This document shows positions 24,265 through 33,008 of a stretch of 64,000 nucleotides of DNA, piece by piece. Made by a program: the position numbers and the translations under genes. The notes under the pieces were generated by a model. That model saw nothing but the letters and a program-made list of their open reading frames with translations. It did no database searches and was not told the DNA's origin. How positions within the stretch are numbered: the stretch's first letter is position 1; each line of letters starts with the position of its first letter. Source of the stretch: an uncultured Chitinophagaceae bacterium (GTDB lineage: Bacteria; Bacteroidota; Bacteroidia; Chitinophagales; Chitinophagaceae); contig CAKZFX010000021.1 in the NCBI GenBank assembly GCA_936908745.1, positions 95,444-159,443 of the forward strand. Direction: 5' to 3'.

Positions 24265-24909
24265 TCACTTTTCACCCTTTTGCAGCAATGCTGCGCTTAA
24301 TTTTTCAAACCGGTAACCCCTTTCCTTAAAATAAGACAAAACAGATGGCAACAGCTTTTCCAGTATGGGAAACGCTTTTTCGCTGTCATGAAAAACAAGG
24401 ATCGAACCCGGTTTTGATTGTCCCAGCACTTTTTTATTGCAATATTCCCACGATTGGCTGGTATCAAAATCGCCCGTCAGCACCGTCCACATGATAATAT
24501 GCTGTTGCCGGCTGATTATTTTTCCTTGTTTGCTTTTTATACGTCCGTAAGGTGGCCTGAACAGGCCGGACTCGATATGCCGTGATGCCTCCTCCACGTC
24601 TTTTATATAATCCGGCGTAGCTGTTTTCCAGCCGTTGAAATGGTTATGCGTGTGATTGCCCACGGAATGGCCTTCGTTGATCAACCGCTGGTAGATGGAG
24701 CTATGTTCCTGCACATTCTTCCCGATACAAAAAAAAGTGGCTTTGGCATTATACTTCGCCAGTTGATCTAAAACAAACGGAGTGGCTACCGGGTGCGGGC
24801 CGTCATCGAACGTGAGGTAAAGGATCTTTTCTTTTGTATCAATTTGCCAGGTATAGCGTGGCCATATTTTTTTAAAGAAACCCGGCGTTTTAAATACATA
24901 CATCCTCAT
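24265..24909 (-). CDS. Polysaccharide deacetylase (NodB/CE4 family)
   Basis: A 214-residue protein with the five CE4 motifs: LTFDDGPHP (catalytic base and metal Asp), GNHTHNHF (metal His pair), LFRPPYGRIKS, TGDFDTSQSWEY and VFHDSEK. It removes N-acetyl groups from a GlcNAc-type polymer such as peptidoglycan. A weakly hydrophobic N-terminus (MRMYVFKTPGFFKKIW) could anchor it but is not a typical signal peptide. It is divergent from gltX with 65 bases between start codons. Confidence 0.9.
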   Translation of the reverse strand: MRMYVFKTPGFFKKIWPRYTWQIDTKEKILYLTFDDGPHPVATPFVLDQLAKYNAKATFFCIGKNVQEHSSIYQRLINEGHSVGNHTHNHFNGWKTATPDYIKDVEEASRHIESGLFRPPYGRIKSKQGKIISRQQHIIMWTVLTGDFDTSQSWEYCNKKVLGQSKPGSILVFHDSEKAFPILEKLLPSVLSYFKERGYRFEKLSAALLQKGEK

Positions 24910-24937
24910 AGGTCAAAGATAGTTCTGCCAAATTCAT

Positions 24938-24968
24938 TTTTAATACGCTGGCAGCCCGTTTATCTTTG
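24938..24968 (+). promoter_or_regulatory. gltX promoter
   Basis: TATCTTTG (24961-24968) is a perfect TAnnTTTG box, extended by CAGCC, with TTTT 19 bases upstream at 24938-24941. The gltX ATG at 24975 is only six bases beyond the box, so the mRNA would have almost no leader. Confidence 0.5.
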
Positions 24969-24974
24969 CAGCCT

Positions 24975-26507
24975 ATGAGTAAAAAAGTAAGGGTACGTTT
25001 TGCGCCAAGCCCCACGGGTGGCCTGCACCTGGGTGGTGTTCGAACGGTTTTATATAATTATTTGTTTGCAAAACAACAGGGCGGCGATTTTGTGCTGCGT
25101 ATCGAAGACACCGACCAGAGCCGCTATGTAGCCGGTGCAGAAGAATATATTTTTAATTGCCTGCAATGGGCGGGATTAGTACCGGATGAAAGCCCGGTAC
25201 ACGGTGGCAACTTTGGCCCTTACCGTCAAAGCGAACGAAAAGAACAAGGCATTTATCAAAAATATGCAGATGAACTCGTGAGCAAAGGCTACGCTTATTA
25301 TGCCTTTGATACTCCGGAAGAGCTTGAAAAAATGCGGCAGGATTATAAGACCGAGCAAAATCCGTCGCCACAATATGATAGTAACCTGCGTATGAAAATG
25401 CGCAATTCGCTGACATTGCCAGCAGAAGAAACAAACAAATTATTAGCCGAAGGAATAAGACGTGTGGTGCGTATCAAAATGCCGGAACACGAAACGGTTG
25501 CCTTCAACGATATGATCCGTGGCGAGGTGTCGTTTGATACTTCCGTGGTGGATGATAAAGTGTTGCTGAAAGCTGATGGTATGCCTACCTATCACCTGGC
25601 AGTGGTGGTAGATGATTTTTTAATGGAAATCACACATGCTTTCCGTGGTGAAGAGTGGCTGCCTTCCGCACCGGTGCATATTTTATTGTGGAAGTATTTG
25701 TTTGGTTTAGAAAATATGCCGCAATGGGCGCACCTGCCGTTGATACTCGGGCCCAATGGTAAACTAAGCAAAAGAGATGGCGCCAAATATGGCTTCCCCG
25801 TATTTGCGATGAACTGGACCGATCCCAAAACAAATGAACTCACCGAAGGCTTTAAAGAAAAAGGATTTTTGCCCGAAGCGTTTATCAACCTGCTGGCCTT
25901 ACTCGGCTGGAATGATGGCACTGAACAGGAAATTTTTACCAAAGAAGAATTGGTACAAAAATTCTCAATGGAAAGAGTGCATAGCGGCGGCGCTAAGTTT
26001 GATTATGAGAAAGCAAAGTGGTTTAACCATGAATGGATGAAGAAGTCGGGAGTTGATAGTCTTGAGTCGGGAGTCAAAGCACTATTGAACGAAAATGGTA
26101 TAACGGTTAGTAATGACGATACATTTAAAAAAGTGATTGCGTTGGTGAAAGACCGTTGTACGTTGCTGACAGATTTTGTACAGCAGTCGTCTTTCTTTTT
26201 TGCTGCACCAGCTACATTGGATGTGGATGCAGTGAAACCGAAATGGAATGAGCAGAAACAGGAGTTTTTTAAACAACTGATCAGCAATTTTAATCATACC
26301 GATACCTGGGAAGCAGCCGTATTGGAAGCTAATTTCCAGACAACTGTTGTGGCCAATCAATTAAAACCGGGTGAAGTCATGTTGCCCCTGCGTATCATGC
26401 TGGTAGGCGGCAAATTTGGTCCCGGTGTATTTGAGATCGCCGAATTATTGGGCAAAGAAGAAACCCTGGAACGAATAAAAACAGGATTAACTGCTTTTGG
26501 TAATTAA
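24975..26507 (+). CDS. gltX: Glutamyl-tRNA synthetase
   Basis: A 510-residue class I aminoacyl-tRNA synthetase that charges tRNA-Glu. Signatures: RFAPSPTGGLHLGGVRT containing the HIGH-type motif HLGG, RIEDTDQSR, FRGEEWLPSAPVH, and the KMSKS-type motif KLSKRDG. The ATG at 24975 was chosen since the three preceding in-frame codons (TTG CAG CCT) are part of the promoter. A C-terminal anticodon-binding region follows normally. Around 26040-26080 the sequence SRESGVDSLESG-like stretch (KKSGVDSLESGVK) is a low-complexity insertion between domains. Confidence 0.97.
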   Translation: MSKKVRVRFAPSPTGGLHLGGVRTVLYNYLFAKQQGGDFVLRIEDTDQSRYVAGAEEYIFNCLQWAGLVPDESPVHGGNFGPYRQSERKEQGIYQKYADELVSKGYAYYAFDTPEELEKMRQDYKTEQNPSPQYDSNLRMKMRNSLTLPAEETNKLLAEGIRRVVRIKMPEHETVAFNDMIRGEVSFDTSVVDDKVLLKADGMPTYHLAVVVDDFLMEITHAFRGEEWLPSAPVHILLWKYLFGLENMPQWAHLPLILGPNGKLSKRDGAKYGFPVFAMNWTDPKTNELTEGFKEKGFLPEAFINLLALLGWNDGTEQEIFTKEELVQKFSMERVHSGGAKFDYEKAKWFNHEWMKKSGVDSLESGVKALLNENGITVSNDDTFKKVIALVKDRCTLLTDFVQQSSFFFAAPATLDVDAVKPKWNEQKQEFFKQLISNFNHTDTWEAAVLEANFQTTVVANQLKPGEVMLPLRIMLVGGKFGPGVFEIAELLGKEETLERIKTGLTAFGN

Positions 26508-26539
26508 ACTAATCGCACCCGTTTTAGTCAAATAGACCT

Positions 26540-27772
26540 ATGAGAAAATTACTGGCACTCCTTTGCGCATCCGTTACCATTCTTTTTTCCTGTCAAAAAG
26601 ATTCTTCCGGCGGTGGCGGCACTACCCCTCCCGTTACTGACAGCTTTACCGTTACAGTCAGCAATGGCTATGGCAGCGGCAAGTATAAAACCGGCGACAC
26701 GGTACATATTTTCAGCGTGGAATATGCTGTCAGCCAGTTGTTCAAGACATGGACAAGCACCGACGCTGCGCTGCTGAATGGCAAAGACGAATGGCATACA
26801 TGGTTTATCATGCCGGCCAAAAATGTTTCGTTTGCCGGGAGCCTTAAAACCATCACACCTGTTACCTTAAATTTTGAACAGATCAAAGGCAAAGCAAGAC
26901 TAAAGCCTGTTTACTATTATTTTCCTGCTGCACATAAAGGCGTTGTTTTCCTGTTGCATGGCAGCAGCGGCACCGCACAGCATTTTGTAAACAGTTATGA
27001 ATACCAGCAACTGATCAAAGACCTCGTGACAGATAATTTCGCCGTGGTTGTCACCGAATCAGAAGAGTCCACTACCGGCATTGATGCCGATGGAGATGGA
27101 AAAATAAGATGGGCGACACTGCCTTATGATTCGGTAGCGAATATTGATTATGCCAATATCAAAGCTATCACCGATACCTTTTATACAAGAGGCGTGACCA
27201 ACCGCAGCAAGCCACGTTATTCGGCAGGTATGAGCAATGGTGGTAATTTCTCGGCGTATCTTTCTTCTTTATTCTCCTATAAAGCGGGTGTCAGTTACTG
27301 TGCGCCTGCGGGTGCGATTGCACTGGTTTCAACAATCCCTTTCCAGTTTTGCATGGCTCGTTTTGATAACCATGAGGCTGTGGGCCCTACGGGTAATGCA
27401 CTTGCCTTGTCCAATTCACAAACATTGACCAGCCGTGGTATTTGCAGCAAATATTTAGTACAGGAACATTCACCGCTATACCCGGAACGTTTTGCCCGCA
27501 AAGGCGATATTTCATTGGCAAAGTCGGCAGCGCTGGTGGCGGAGTTAAAAGCCAAAGGCTATCTCGACAGCCGGAATTATTTTATCGGTTTCTCATCTGC
27601 ACTGACAACTGCCTATCAGAATAATCCCACTTCTTTTCCCGAACTGAACAGCCTGACCATTTTGCAAAAACTGACGTATATGGAACAGTTAGATCTTGCC
27701 ATTTCCGATCACCAGATGTTCAGCGATTATAACCGGGCTACGGTAAAATTCCTGAATACACAATGCCTGTAA
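26540..27772 (+). CDS. Lipoprotein with alpha/beta-hydrolase esterase domain
   Basis: A 410-residue lipoprotein: lipobox LFSC (Cys17), a Gly-rich linker (SSGGGG), an N-terminal beta-rich part, then a hydrolase of the feruloyl-esterase / PHB-depolymerase-like type. The fold markers are GVVFLLHGSSGTAQHF (oxyanion region), the nucleophile elbow YSAGMSNGG, and a C-terminal His in ISDHQMFSDYN. The substrate, probably an ester of a plant or microbial polymer, is unknown. It lies 32 bases after gltX and is possibly co-transcribed. Confidence 0.82.
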   Translation: MRKLLALLCASVTILFSCQKDSSGGGGTTPPVTDSFTVTVSNGYGSGKYKTGDTVHIFSVEYAVSQLFKTWTSTDAALLNGKDEWHTWFIMPAKNVSFAGSLKTITPVTLNFEQIKGKARLKPVYYYFPAAHKGVVFLLHGSSGTAQHFVNSYEYQQLIKDLVTDNFAVVVTESEESTTGIDADGDGKIRWATLPYDSVANIDYANIKAITDTFYTRGVTNRSKPRYSAGMSNGGNFSAYLSSLFSYKAGVSYCAPAGAIALVSTIPFQFCMARFDNHEAVGPTGNALALSNSQTLTSRGICSKYLVQEHSPLYPERFARKGDISLAKSAALVAELKAKGYLDSRNYFIGFSSALTTAYQNNPTSFPELNSLTILQKLTYMEQLDLAISDHQMFSDYNRATVKFLNTQCL

Positions 27773-27819
27773 AGTCAGCCTGTTTTTAGCTATTTTTACG
27801 GCCAGTTAAAGATTGCTGC

Positions 27820-28227
27820 ATGAACAGACCTCTCCGCGTATTAGTTGCAAAAGTGGGCCTTGACGGTCACGACCGTGGCGCCAAAGTAATTGCTACCGCA
27901 TTGCGGGATGCAGGTATGGAAGTGATTTATACCGGTCTTCGCCAAACACCCGAAATGGTGGTGAATGCCGCCTTGCAGGAAGACGTGGATGCCATTGGCG
28001 TCAGCATTCTCAGCGGCGCACACATGACGGTTTTTCCCAAGATCATTCAACTGATGAAAGAAAAAAAGATGGATGATGTATTGCTCACCGGTGGCGGCAT
28101 TATCCCGGAAGATGACATGGCCGCATTAAATGATTTAGGCGTTGGTAAATTATTTGCGCCCGGTACTTCCACCGCCGATATTGCTTCATATATCAAAGAT
28201 TGGGTGCAGCAACACCGTTCTTTCTGA
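27820..28227 (+). CDS. Stand-alone cobalamin (B12)-binding protein, mutase small-subunit type
   Basis: A 135-residue protein equal to the C-terminal B12-binding domain of methylmalonyl-CoA mutase. It has the cobalamin-ligating DGHDRG motif (the His displaces dimethylbenzimidazole), GVSILSGAHMT and LLTGGGIIPEDD. It starts MNRPLRVLVAKVGLDGHDRGAKV, so it is a complete small protein and not a fragment. Such separate domains pair with a mutase large subunit in split mutases. No large subunit is in the window, but a methylmalonyl-CoA epimerase is encoded at 54561-54962. Confidence 0.88.
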   Translation: MNRPLRVLVAKVGLDGHDRGAKVIATALRDAGMEVIYTGLRQTPEMVVNAALQEDVDAIGVSILSGAHMTVFPKIIQLMKEKKMDDVLLTGGGIIPEDDMAALNDLGVGKLFAPGTSTADIASYIKDWVQQHRSF

Positions 28228-28338
28228 TAAAATACTGTTCATCTTTTTATACATTTTTTTTCTTATCTTCCCTGTAGCGGTCATTCTCCCGCCGTTGCTT
28301 CCATATACACCACCAACTATTGTAAATTCTGTTCACGC

Positions 28339-29784
28339 ATGGAAGATCATTCGCTATTAGCCAACTATCATATGCAGCACCGTGTCTGGGACGAAATGTT
28401 CAGTGAGCAAGGTATTCGTGACACCTACCGGCATTTTGTAACGGCCATACAAGGCATTTCTGCCGAAGAAATGAACCATAAGGATGAACTGGCCAAGAAA
28501 TTATTTATGAGCCAGGGCATCACGTTTACTGTATATAGCAGTGGCGAAGGCATTGAGAAAATTTTTCCCTTTGATATTATTCCCCGCATACTCGAAGCCG
28601 CCGAATGGAAACATATTGAAGAAGGTATTAAGCAGCGGCTGAAAGCATTGAATATTTTCCTGAAAGATATTTACAACCAGCAGTTCATTATCAAAGACGG
28701 TATTATCCCGGCCAAACTGATCTATTCCTGTCCCAACTTTGTGCGGCAGATGGTGAACGTGGAAGTGCCATTTGATATTTACACGCATATTTCCGGTATT
28801 GACCTGATCCGTGACCACGACGGGACCTATTATGTACTGGAAGATAATTTACGCACGCCTTCGGGTGTATCGTATATGCTGGAAAACCGGAGCATTACTT
28901 ACCGCATTTTTCCAGACCTGTTGCCAAAGAATAATGTGCGCAGCGTTAAAGACTACCCGGATCTATTGCTGAAAAATTTAATGGCGTTGTCCAATAAACA
29001 GAAAAGCAACCCGACCGTTGTACTGCTTACTCCCGGCATTTATAATTCTGCTTATTTCGAACATACCACGCTGGCAAGACTGATGGGTATTGAGCTGGTG
29101 GAAGGAAGTGACCTTGTGGTAGACAATCATAAAGTGTTTATGAAAACAACCACGGGGTTAAAACAAGTGGATGTTATTTACCGCCGGGTGGATGATGATT
29201 TTATTGATCCGTTGGTTTTTCGTCCTGACAGTATGCTCGGTGTTCCCGGTATTTATGGTGCTTACCGCACAGGCAATGTGACCATTGTAAATGCAATGGG
29301 CAATGGCGTGGCCGATGATAAAGCTGTTTATTCCTATGTGCCTGCGATGATACGTTATTATTTAAACGAAGAGCCCATCCTGAAAAATGTGCCTACTTAT
29401 CAATTAGCCATTCCTGAAAACAGGAAGCTGGTGTTTGAGAATATGGATAAGATGGTGATCAAGAAAACAAATGAATCCGGTGGCTATGGTATGCTGATCG
29501 GCAGCGCTGCTACGGAGAAAGAGATGGAAGAATTTAAAGTCGCTATTCAAGACGATCCGCGGAGTTTTATTGCGCAACCCATTATCAGCCTTTCGTCTGC
29601 GCCTTGTTATATCAATGGTGTATTGCAGCCCCGTCGTGTTGACCTTCGCCCTTATGCATTGTATGGTCCCGATGGTATTGATATTGTTCCCGGCGGGTTG
29701 ACAAGGGTGGCGTTGAAAGAAGGTTCGCTGGTGGTCAATTCTTCACAAGGCGGAGGGAGTAAGGATACGTGGGTGTTGGGATAG
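28339..29784 (+). CDS. Circularly permuted type 2 ATP-grasp protein
   Basis: A 481-residue protein of the DUF404/DUF407 (COG2308) family. It has an ATP-grasp fold with permuted order: HISGIDLIRDHDGTYYVLEDN, VVLLTPGIYNSAYFEHTTLA, IYRRVDDDFIDPLVF, KKTNESGGYGMLIG (ATP loop) and the C-terminal LRPYALYGPDG. Together with an alpha-E protein and a transglutaminase it forms a widespread cluster proposed to make or handle a peptide or amide-linked product. No substrate is proven. The cluster is interrupted here by an S23-type gene between this gene and the alpha-E gene. Confidence 0.92.
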   Translation: MEDHSLLANYHMQHRVWDEMFSEQGIRDTYRHFVTAIQGISAEEMNHKDELAKKLFMSQGITFTVYSSGEGIEKIFPFDIIPRILEAAEWKHIEEGIKQRLKALNIFLKDIYNQQFIIKDGIIPAKLIYSCPNFVRQMVNVEVPFDIYTHISGIDLIRDHDGTYYVLEDNLRTPSGVSYMLENRSITYRIFPDLLPKNNVRSVKDYPDLLLKNLMALSNKQKSNPTVVLLTPGIYNSAYFEHTTLARLMGIELVEGSDLVVDNHKVFMKTTTGLKQVDVIYRRVDDDFIDPLVFRPDSMLGVPGIYGAYRTGNVTIVNAMGNGVADDKAVYSYVPAMIRYYLNEEPILKNVPTYQLAIPENRKLVFENMDKMVIKKTNESGGYGMLIGSAATEKEMEEFKVAIQDDPRSFIAQPIISLSSAPCYINGVLQPRRVDLRPYALYGPDGIDIVPGGLTRVALKEGSLVVNSSQGGGSKDTWVLG

Positions 29785-29795
29785 CTGCGATCAAA

Positions 29796-30229
29796 GAGCT
29801 GTGAGCTATGAGCTTTTTAGCTGGAACTAAACAATCCGTATATGAGAAATTTTAAAGAACTAAAAATCTGGCAAAAAGGTGTTGAGATAGCTGTAAATAG
29901 TTATAAGCTGGTTGATAGTTTTCCGGTGACTGAAAAATATGCGTTGAGCCAGCAAATAACAAGAGCATCCGTATCTATTCCGTCAAACATTGCCGAAGGC
30001 AGTAGCCGCAGCAGTGAAAAGGATTATGCACGGTTTCTTGAAATCTCATTAGGGTCATCATTTGAAGTGGAAACACAATACCTGATTGCTCAAAAAGTAA
30101 ATTTTGGTAACCAACTATTACTGAGTGATGGACTAAAAATGATTGACGAAGAACAAAAGATGTTGATGGCATTTATTAATAAACTAAAAAAATAATGTAG
30201 CGTGGCTCTCAGCTCATAGCTCTTAGCTC
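29796..30229. mobile_element. S23 gene cassette bounded by inverted repeats, copy 1
   Basis: The four-helix-bundle gene lies between GAGCTGTGAGCTATGAGCT (29796-29814) and AGCTCATAGCTCTTAGCTC (30211-30229), an inverted repeat matching at 17 of 19 positions. The cassette splits an otherwise compact operon. There is no transposase. S23 proteins are classically encoded in 23S rRNA intervening sequences that are also bounded by inverted repeats. Mobility is an inference. Confidence 0.45.
29842..30195 (+). CDS. S23-type four-helix bundle protein
   Basis: A 117-residue all-helical protein of the 23S rRNA intervening-sequence protein / bAvd-like family. Typical phrases are FKELKIWQKGVEIAV, ALSQQITRASVSIPSNIAEG (the family hallmark SIPSNIAEG), YARFLEISLGSSFEVETQ and EEQKMLMAFINKL. 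Members form pentamers; a role in nucleic-acid binding is suspected, not established. It is about two-thirds identical by eye to the protein encoded at 45524-45874. Both genes lie between inverted repeats. Confidence 0.9.
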   Translation: MRNFKELKIWQKGVEIAVNSYKLVDSFPVTEKYALSQQITRASVSIPSNIAEGSSRSSEKDYARFLEISLGSSFEVETQYLIAQKVNFGNQLLLSDGLKMIDEEQKMLMAFINKLKK

Positions 30230-30244
30230 ACCGCTTCTCTTATT

Positions 30245-31180
30245 ATGTTAAGCAGAGTAGCAGATTCCGTTTTTTGGATGGCCCGTTATATGGAGCGGAC
30301 CAATGGTATGTTGCGCATCCTGCGCACGAATTATATTTCATCACAGGATGAGGTGAAGGATTTTAACTGGCAAACTTTATTATATAATTACAGCGATGCA
30401 CCGGCAGAAGAGATACAGGCATTGGGCAATCATTCTATACGGATCCTATCGCATATTTTACTGGAAAAGAACAATGGAGCTTCTGTCATCAATAATATTA
30501 CCCGTGCCAGGGAAAATGCAAGGGCGGTACAAGACCATATCACCAAAGAAGTATGGCAATGCCTGAATGACTACTATCATCTTATCCGCAGCAAAGAGAT
30601 ACAGCAACAGGTGCGGTCTGGCGACCCGGTGACAGCTATGGACTCCCTGATCCATCATGGTATGTTGTACCACGGCATCGTGGATGTGACCATGGCAAGA
30701 GGTGAGGGATTTACCTACCTGAACATCGGTAAATTTTTAGAACGGGCTATTCTTTCTGTTGATATGCTGAATATAAAACTGACAGAGCTGAATTATAACC
30801 TGCAACAAAAAGTGGAAGTGCCGGCCCTGCGTTATTTATTATATTCTTTGTCCGGTTACGAATTATATTTAAAAACACACCGGGGCAATTTCCAGGTAGA
30901 ACCGGTATTGCAGCAGATTATTTATAATGACAATTTTCCGCATTCCGTTTCTTATTGCATGAAACAGTTGTTTCGCTATTTTGAACGGCTGGAAACAGAA
31001 AGCATTCCTGAAAATTATAAACAACTTGAATTCCTGATCGGCAAAACGATGAACAATGTAAAATACAGTAATGTGCAGTCCTCAGATAGTGAAGAGCTTC
31101 GTTCCTTTCTCCGCCAGTTGCGGCAGGAGCTGACAAGCATTGCCGCCGCCTTTAATCAATATTATTTTGGCAATTCCTGA
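30245..31180 (+). CDS. Alpha-E domain-containing protein
   Basis: A 311-residue mostly helical protein of the DUF403 (COG2307) family, starting MLSRVADSVFWMARYMERT, the family signature. Later motifs are VTMARGEGFTYLNIGKFLERA and SYCMKQLFRYFERLE. It is found next to circularly permuted ATP-grasp and transglutaminase genes across bacteria; the biochemical role is unknown. It lies 20 bases upstream of the transglutaminase gene, so those two are surely co-transcribed. Confidence 0.93.
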   Translation: MLSRVADSVFWMARYMERTNGMLRILRTNYISSQDEVKDFNWQTLLYNYSDAPAEEIQALGNHSIRILSHILLEKNNGASVINNITRARENARAVQDHITKEVWQCLNDYYHLIRSKEIQQQVRSGDPVTAMDSLIHHGMLYHGIVDVTMARGEGFTYLNIGKFLERAILSVDMLNIKLTELNYNLQQKVEVPALRYLLYSLSGYELYLKTHRGNFQVEPVLQQIIYNDNFPHSVSYCMKQLFRYFERLETESIPENYKQLEFLIGKTMNNVKYSNVQSSDSEELRSFLRQLRQELTSIAAAFNQYYFGNS

Positions 31181-31200
31181 ATTGCCGCAATTTTGCATCC

Positions 31201-32160
31201 ATGCCTGAATACCGTATTAAGCATATAACCCGCTACAGCTACCCTTCTCCTGTTATTGACAGCGCCAACCAGGTGATGTTGTTCCCGCTGGATGATGAGC
31301 GGCAGCAGGTAAAAAAACATGAACTGCTCATCTCGCATCATCCTTCGGTGGAAGTGTTCATTGACTATTTTGGTAATAAAGTGGGCATTTTTTCCATTAC
31401 CAGGCCACATACAGAACTGACCATACAATCCCTGATAGAAGTGGAAACGAAGGAAGCTGTGTTGCCCGGCAACCAGGCAGATGTTGCCTCGCAGTGGGAC
31501 GAACTGGGTATTATCCGTGAGCAATTCCCTTATATGGATTTTATGCTGCTCGAATTTTGTGAAAGCGCCGTAGAAATAAAAAGCATTGTCAGTGCAATGA
31601 ACAGTGAAGGCGTAACGCCTTTTGCATTAGCAGAAAAAATGTCTTCGTTTGTGTATGACCATTTTGAGTACAAAAAAGGGATTACAAACGTGGAAACAAA
31701 AGTGGATGAGATATGGAAAATAAAAGCGGGCGTTTGCCAGGACTTTGCACATGTGTTGCTGGTCATGTTGCGTATGGCAGGTGTGCCCGCCCGTTATGTC
31801 AGTGGCTATATCTGTCCTAAAAACCACGAGCTGCGCGGAGAAGGCGCCACACATGCCTGGGTGGAAACCTACATTCCTTATCATGGCTGGATTGGTCTTG
31901 ACCCGACTAATAATTGCATTGCCGGAGACCGGCATGTGAGGCTGGCGGTGGGAAGAAGTTTTTTAGATTGTACACCGGTAAAAGGAACGTACAAAGGCTC
32001 TTCCGAACATACGCTGGAAGTATCGGTAACCATTGAAAATGGCGAACCCAAAAAAGAAGAGGAAGGATTGACACCGGTATTTTCTTACCAGGTACATAAC
32101 CCGGCGCCTACCAGCAATTCTTACCGTCGTTTTATGGAAATGCAGCAGCAACAGCAATGA
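31201..32160 (+). CDS. Transglutaminase-like cysteine protease family protein
   Basis: A 319-residue protein: an N-terminal beta domain (YRIKHITRYSYPSPVIDSAN, the family start) and a transglutaminase-like core with catalytic Cys179 in AGVCQDFAHVLLVMLRMAG, His in THAWVETYIPYHGW and Asp in GLDPTNN. The C-terminus is Gln-rich. No signal peptide, so cytoplasmic. It is the third member of the ATP-grasp / alpha-E / transglutaminase cluster and could form or cleave the amide bond made by the ATP-grasp enzyme (inference). A -7-like CAATTTTG at 31188-31195 may give it a separate promoter. Confidence 0.92.
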   Translation: MPEYRIKHITRYSYPSPVIDSANQVMLFPLDDERQQVKKHELLISHHPSVEVFIDYFGNKVGIFSITRPHTELTIQSLIEVETKEAVLPGNQADVASQWDELGIIREQFPYMDFMLLEFCESAVEIKSIVSAMNSEGVTPFALAEKMSSFVYDHFEYKKGITNVETKVDEIWKIKAGVCQDFAHVLLVMLRMAGVPARYVSGYICPKNHELRGEGATHAWVETYIPYHGWIGLDPTNNCIAGDRHVRLAVGRSFLDCTPVKGTYKGSSEHTLEVSVTIENGEPKKEEEGLTPVFSYQVHNPAPTSNSYRRFMEMQQQQQ

Positions 32161-32210
32161 TCAATCGCGGATCAGCAACGCTTTCTTTCGGCATCTTCCC
32201 GGTTAAGGAT

Positions 32211-32218
32211 TATTTTTG
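32211..32218 (+). promoter_or_regulatory. -7 box of the enoyl-CoA hydratase gene
   Basis: TATTTTTG matches TAnnTTTG exactly, with TTTCG at 32186-32190 near the -33 position. The start codon at 32232 is 13 bases downstream. Confidence 0.45.
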
Positions 32219-32231
32219 AAAAAAAATTGCC

Positions 32232-33008
32232 ATGTACTCAACCCTGCTCACCTCACTGGAAAATAATATTCTTATTGTAACGATCAACCGCCCTGATAAA
32301 CTCAACGCATTGAATAAAGATGTGTTTACCGATTTAGACAAAGTGGTAACAGAGATCGAAAGCAATGCGGAAGTAAAAGCAGCGATCATTACCGGTGCAG
32401 GACCCAAAGCATTTGTGGCCGGTGCGGATATCACTGAATTCAGCGGCTTGAATAAAGAGCAGGCAATGGCACTGGCCAAAAGAGGCCAGGATATTTTTGC
32501 ACGAATTGAAAATGCTTCCAAACCAATTGTAGCAGCTGTCAACGGCTTTGCGTTGGGCGGCGGTTGTGAGCTGGCAATGAGTTGTCATTTCCGCGTGGCT
32601 TCCGACAATGCAAAGTTTGGGCAACCGGAAGTAAACCTTGGTTTGATACCCGGCTATGGCGGCACACAACGATTGGTACAACTCGTAGGCAAAGGAAAAG
32701 CGATGGAATTATTAATGAGCGCCTTGCTTATTGATGCCAATGAAGCTAAGCAATTGGGTTTGGTGAATTATGTAACGGCACCGGATGCCTTATTAGAACA
32801 TACTAAAAAACTACTGGACGCTATCAATACAAAAGCGCCGCTGGCGGTAGCGGGTTGTATCAAAGCAGCTAATGCCGTGTATGATGAAAGCAAAGACGGC
32901 TATGCACTGGAGATTGAAGAGTTTGGTAATGCCTTTGCCACAGAAGACATGAAAGAAGGCGTGACAGCTTTTCTTGAAAAAAGAAAAGCCAGCTTTACCG
33001 GCAAGTAA
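32232..33008 (+). CDS. Enoyl-CoA hydratase/isomerase family protein
   Basis: A 258-residue crotonase. The oxyanion-hole segment AFVAGADITEF, the signature IVAAVNGFALGGGCELAMSC, and the two-Glu active-site pattern of hydratases (GGGCELA and GQPEVNLGLIPGYGGTQRL) are intact, so hydration of trans-2-enoyl-CoA is likely (beta-oxidation or amino-acid breakdown). The gene ends directly against the stop codon of the convergent GH88 gene, with no base between. Confidence 0.93.
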   Translation: MYSTLLTSLENNILIVTINRPDKLNALNKDVFTDLDKVVTEIESNAEVKAAIITGAGPKAFVAGADITEFSGLNKEQAMALAKRGQDIFARIENASKPIVAAVNGFALGGGCELAMSCHFRVASDNAKFGQPEVNLGLIPGYGGTQRLVQLVGKGKAMELLMSALLIDANEAKQLGLVNYVTAPDALLEHTKKLLDAINTKAPLAVAGCIKAANAVYDESKDGYALEIEEFGNAFATEDMKEGVTAFLEKRKASFTGK

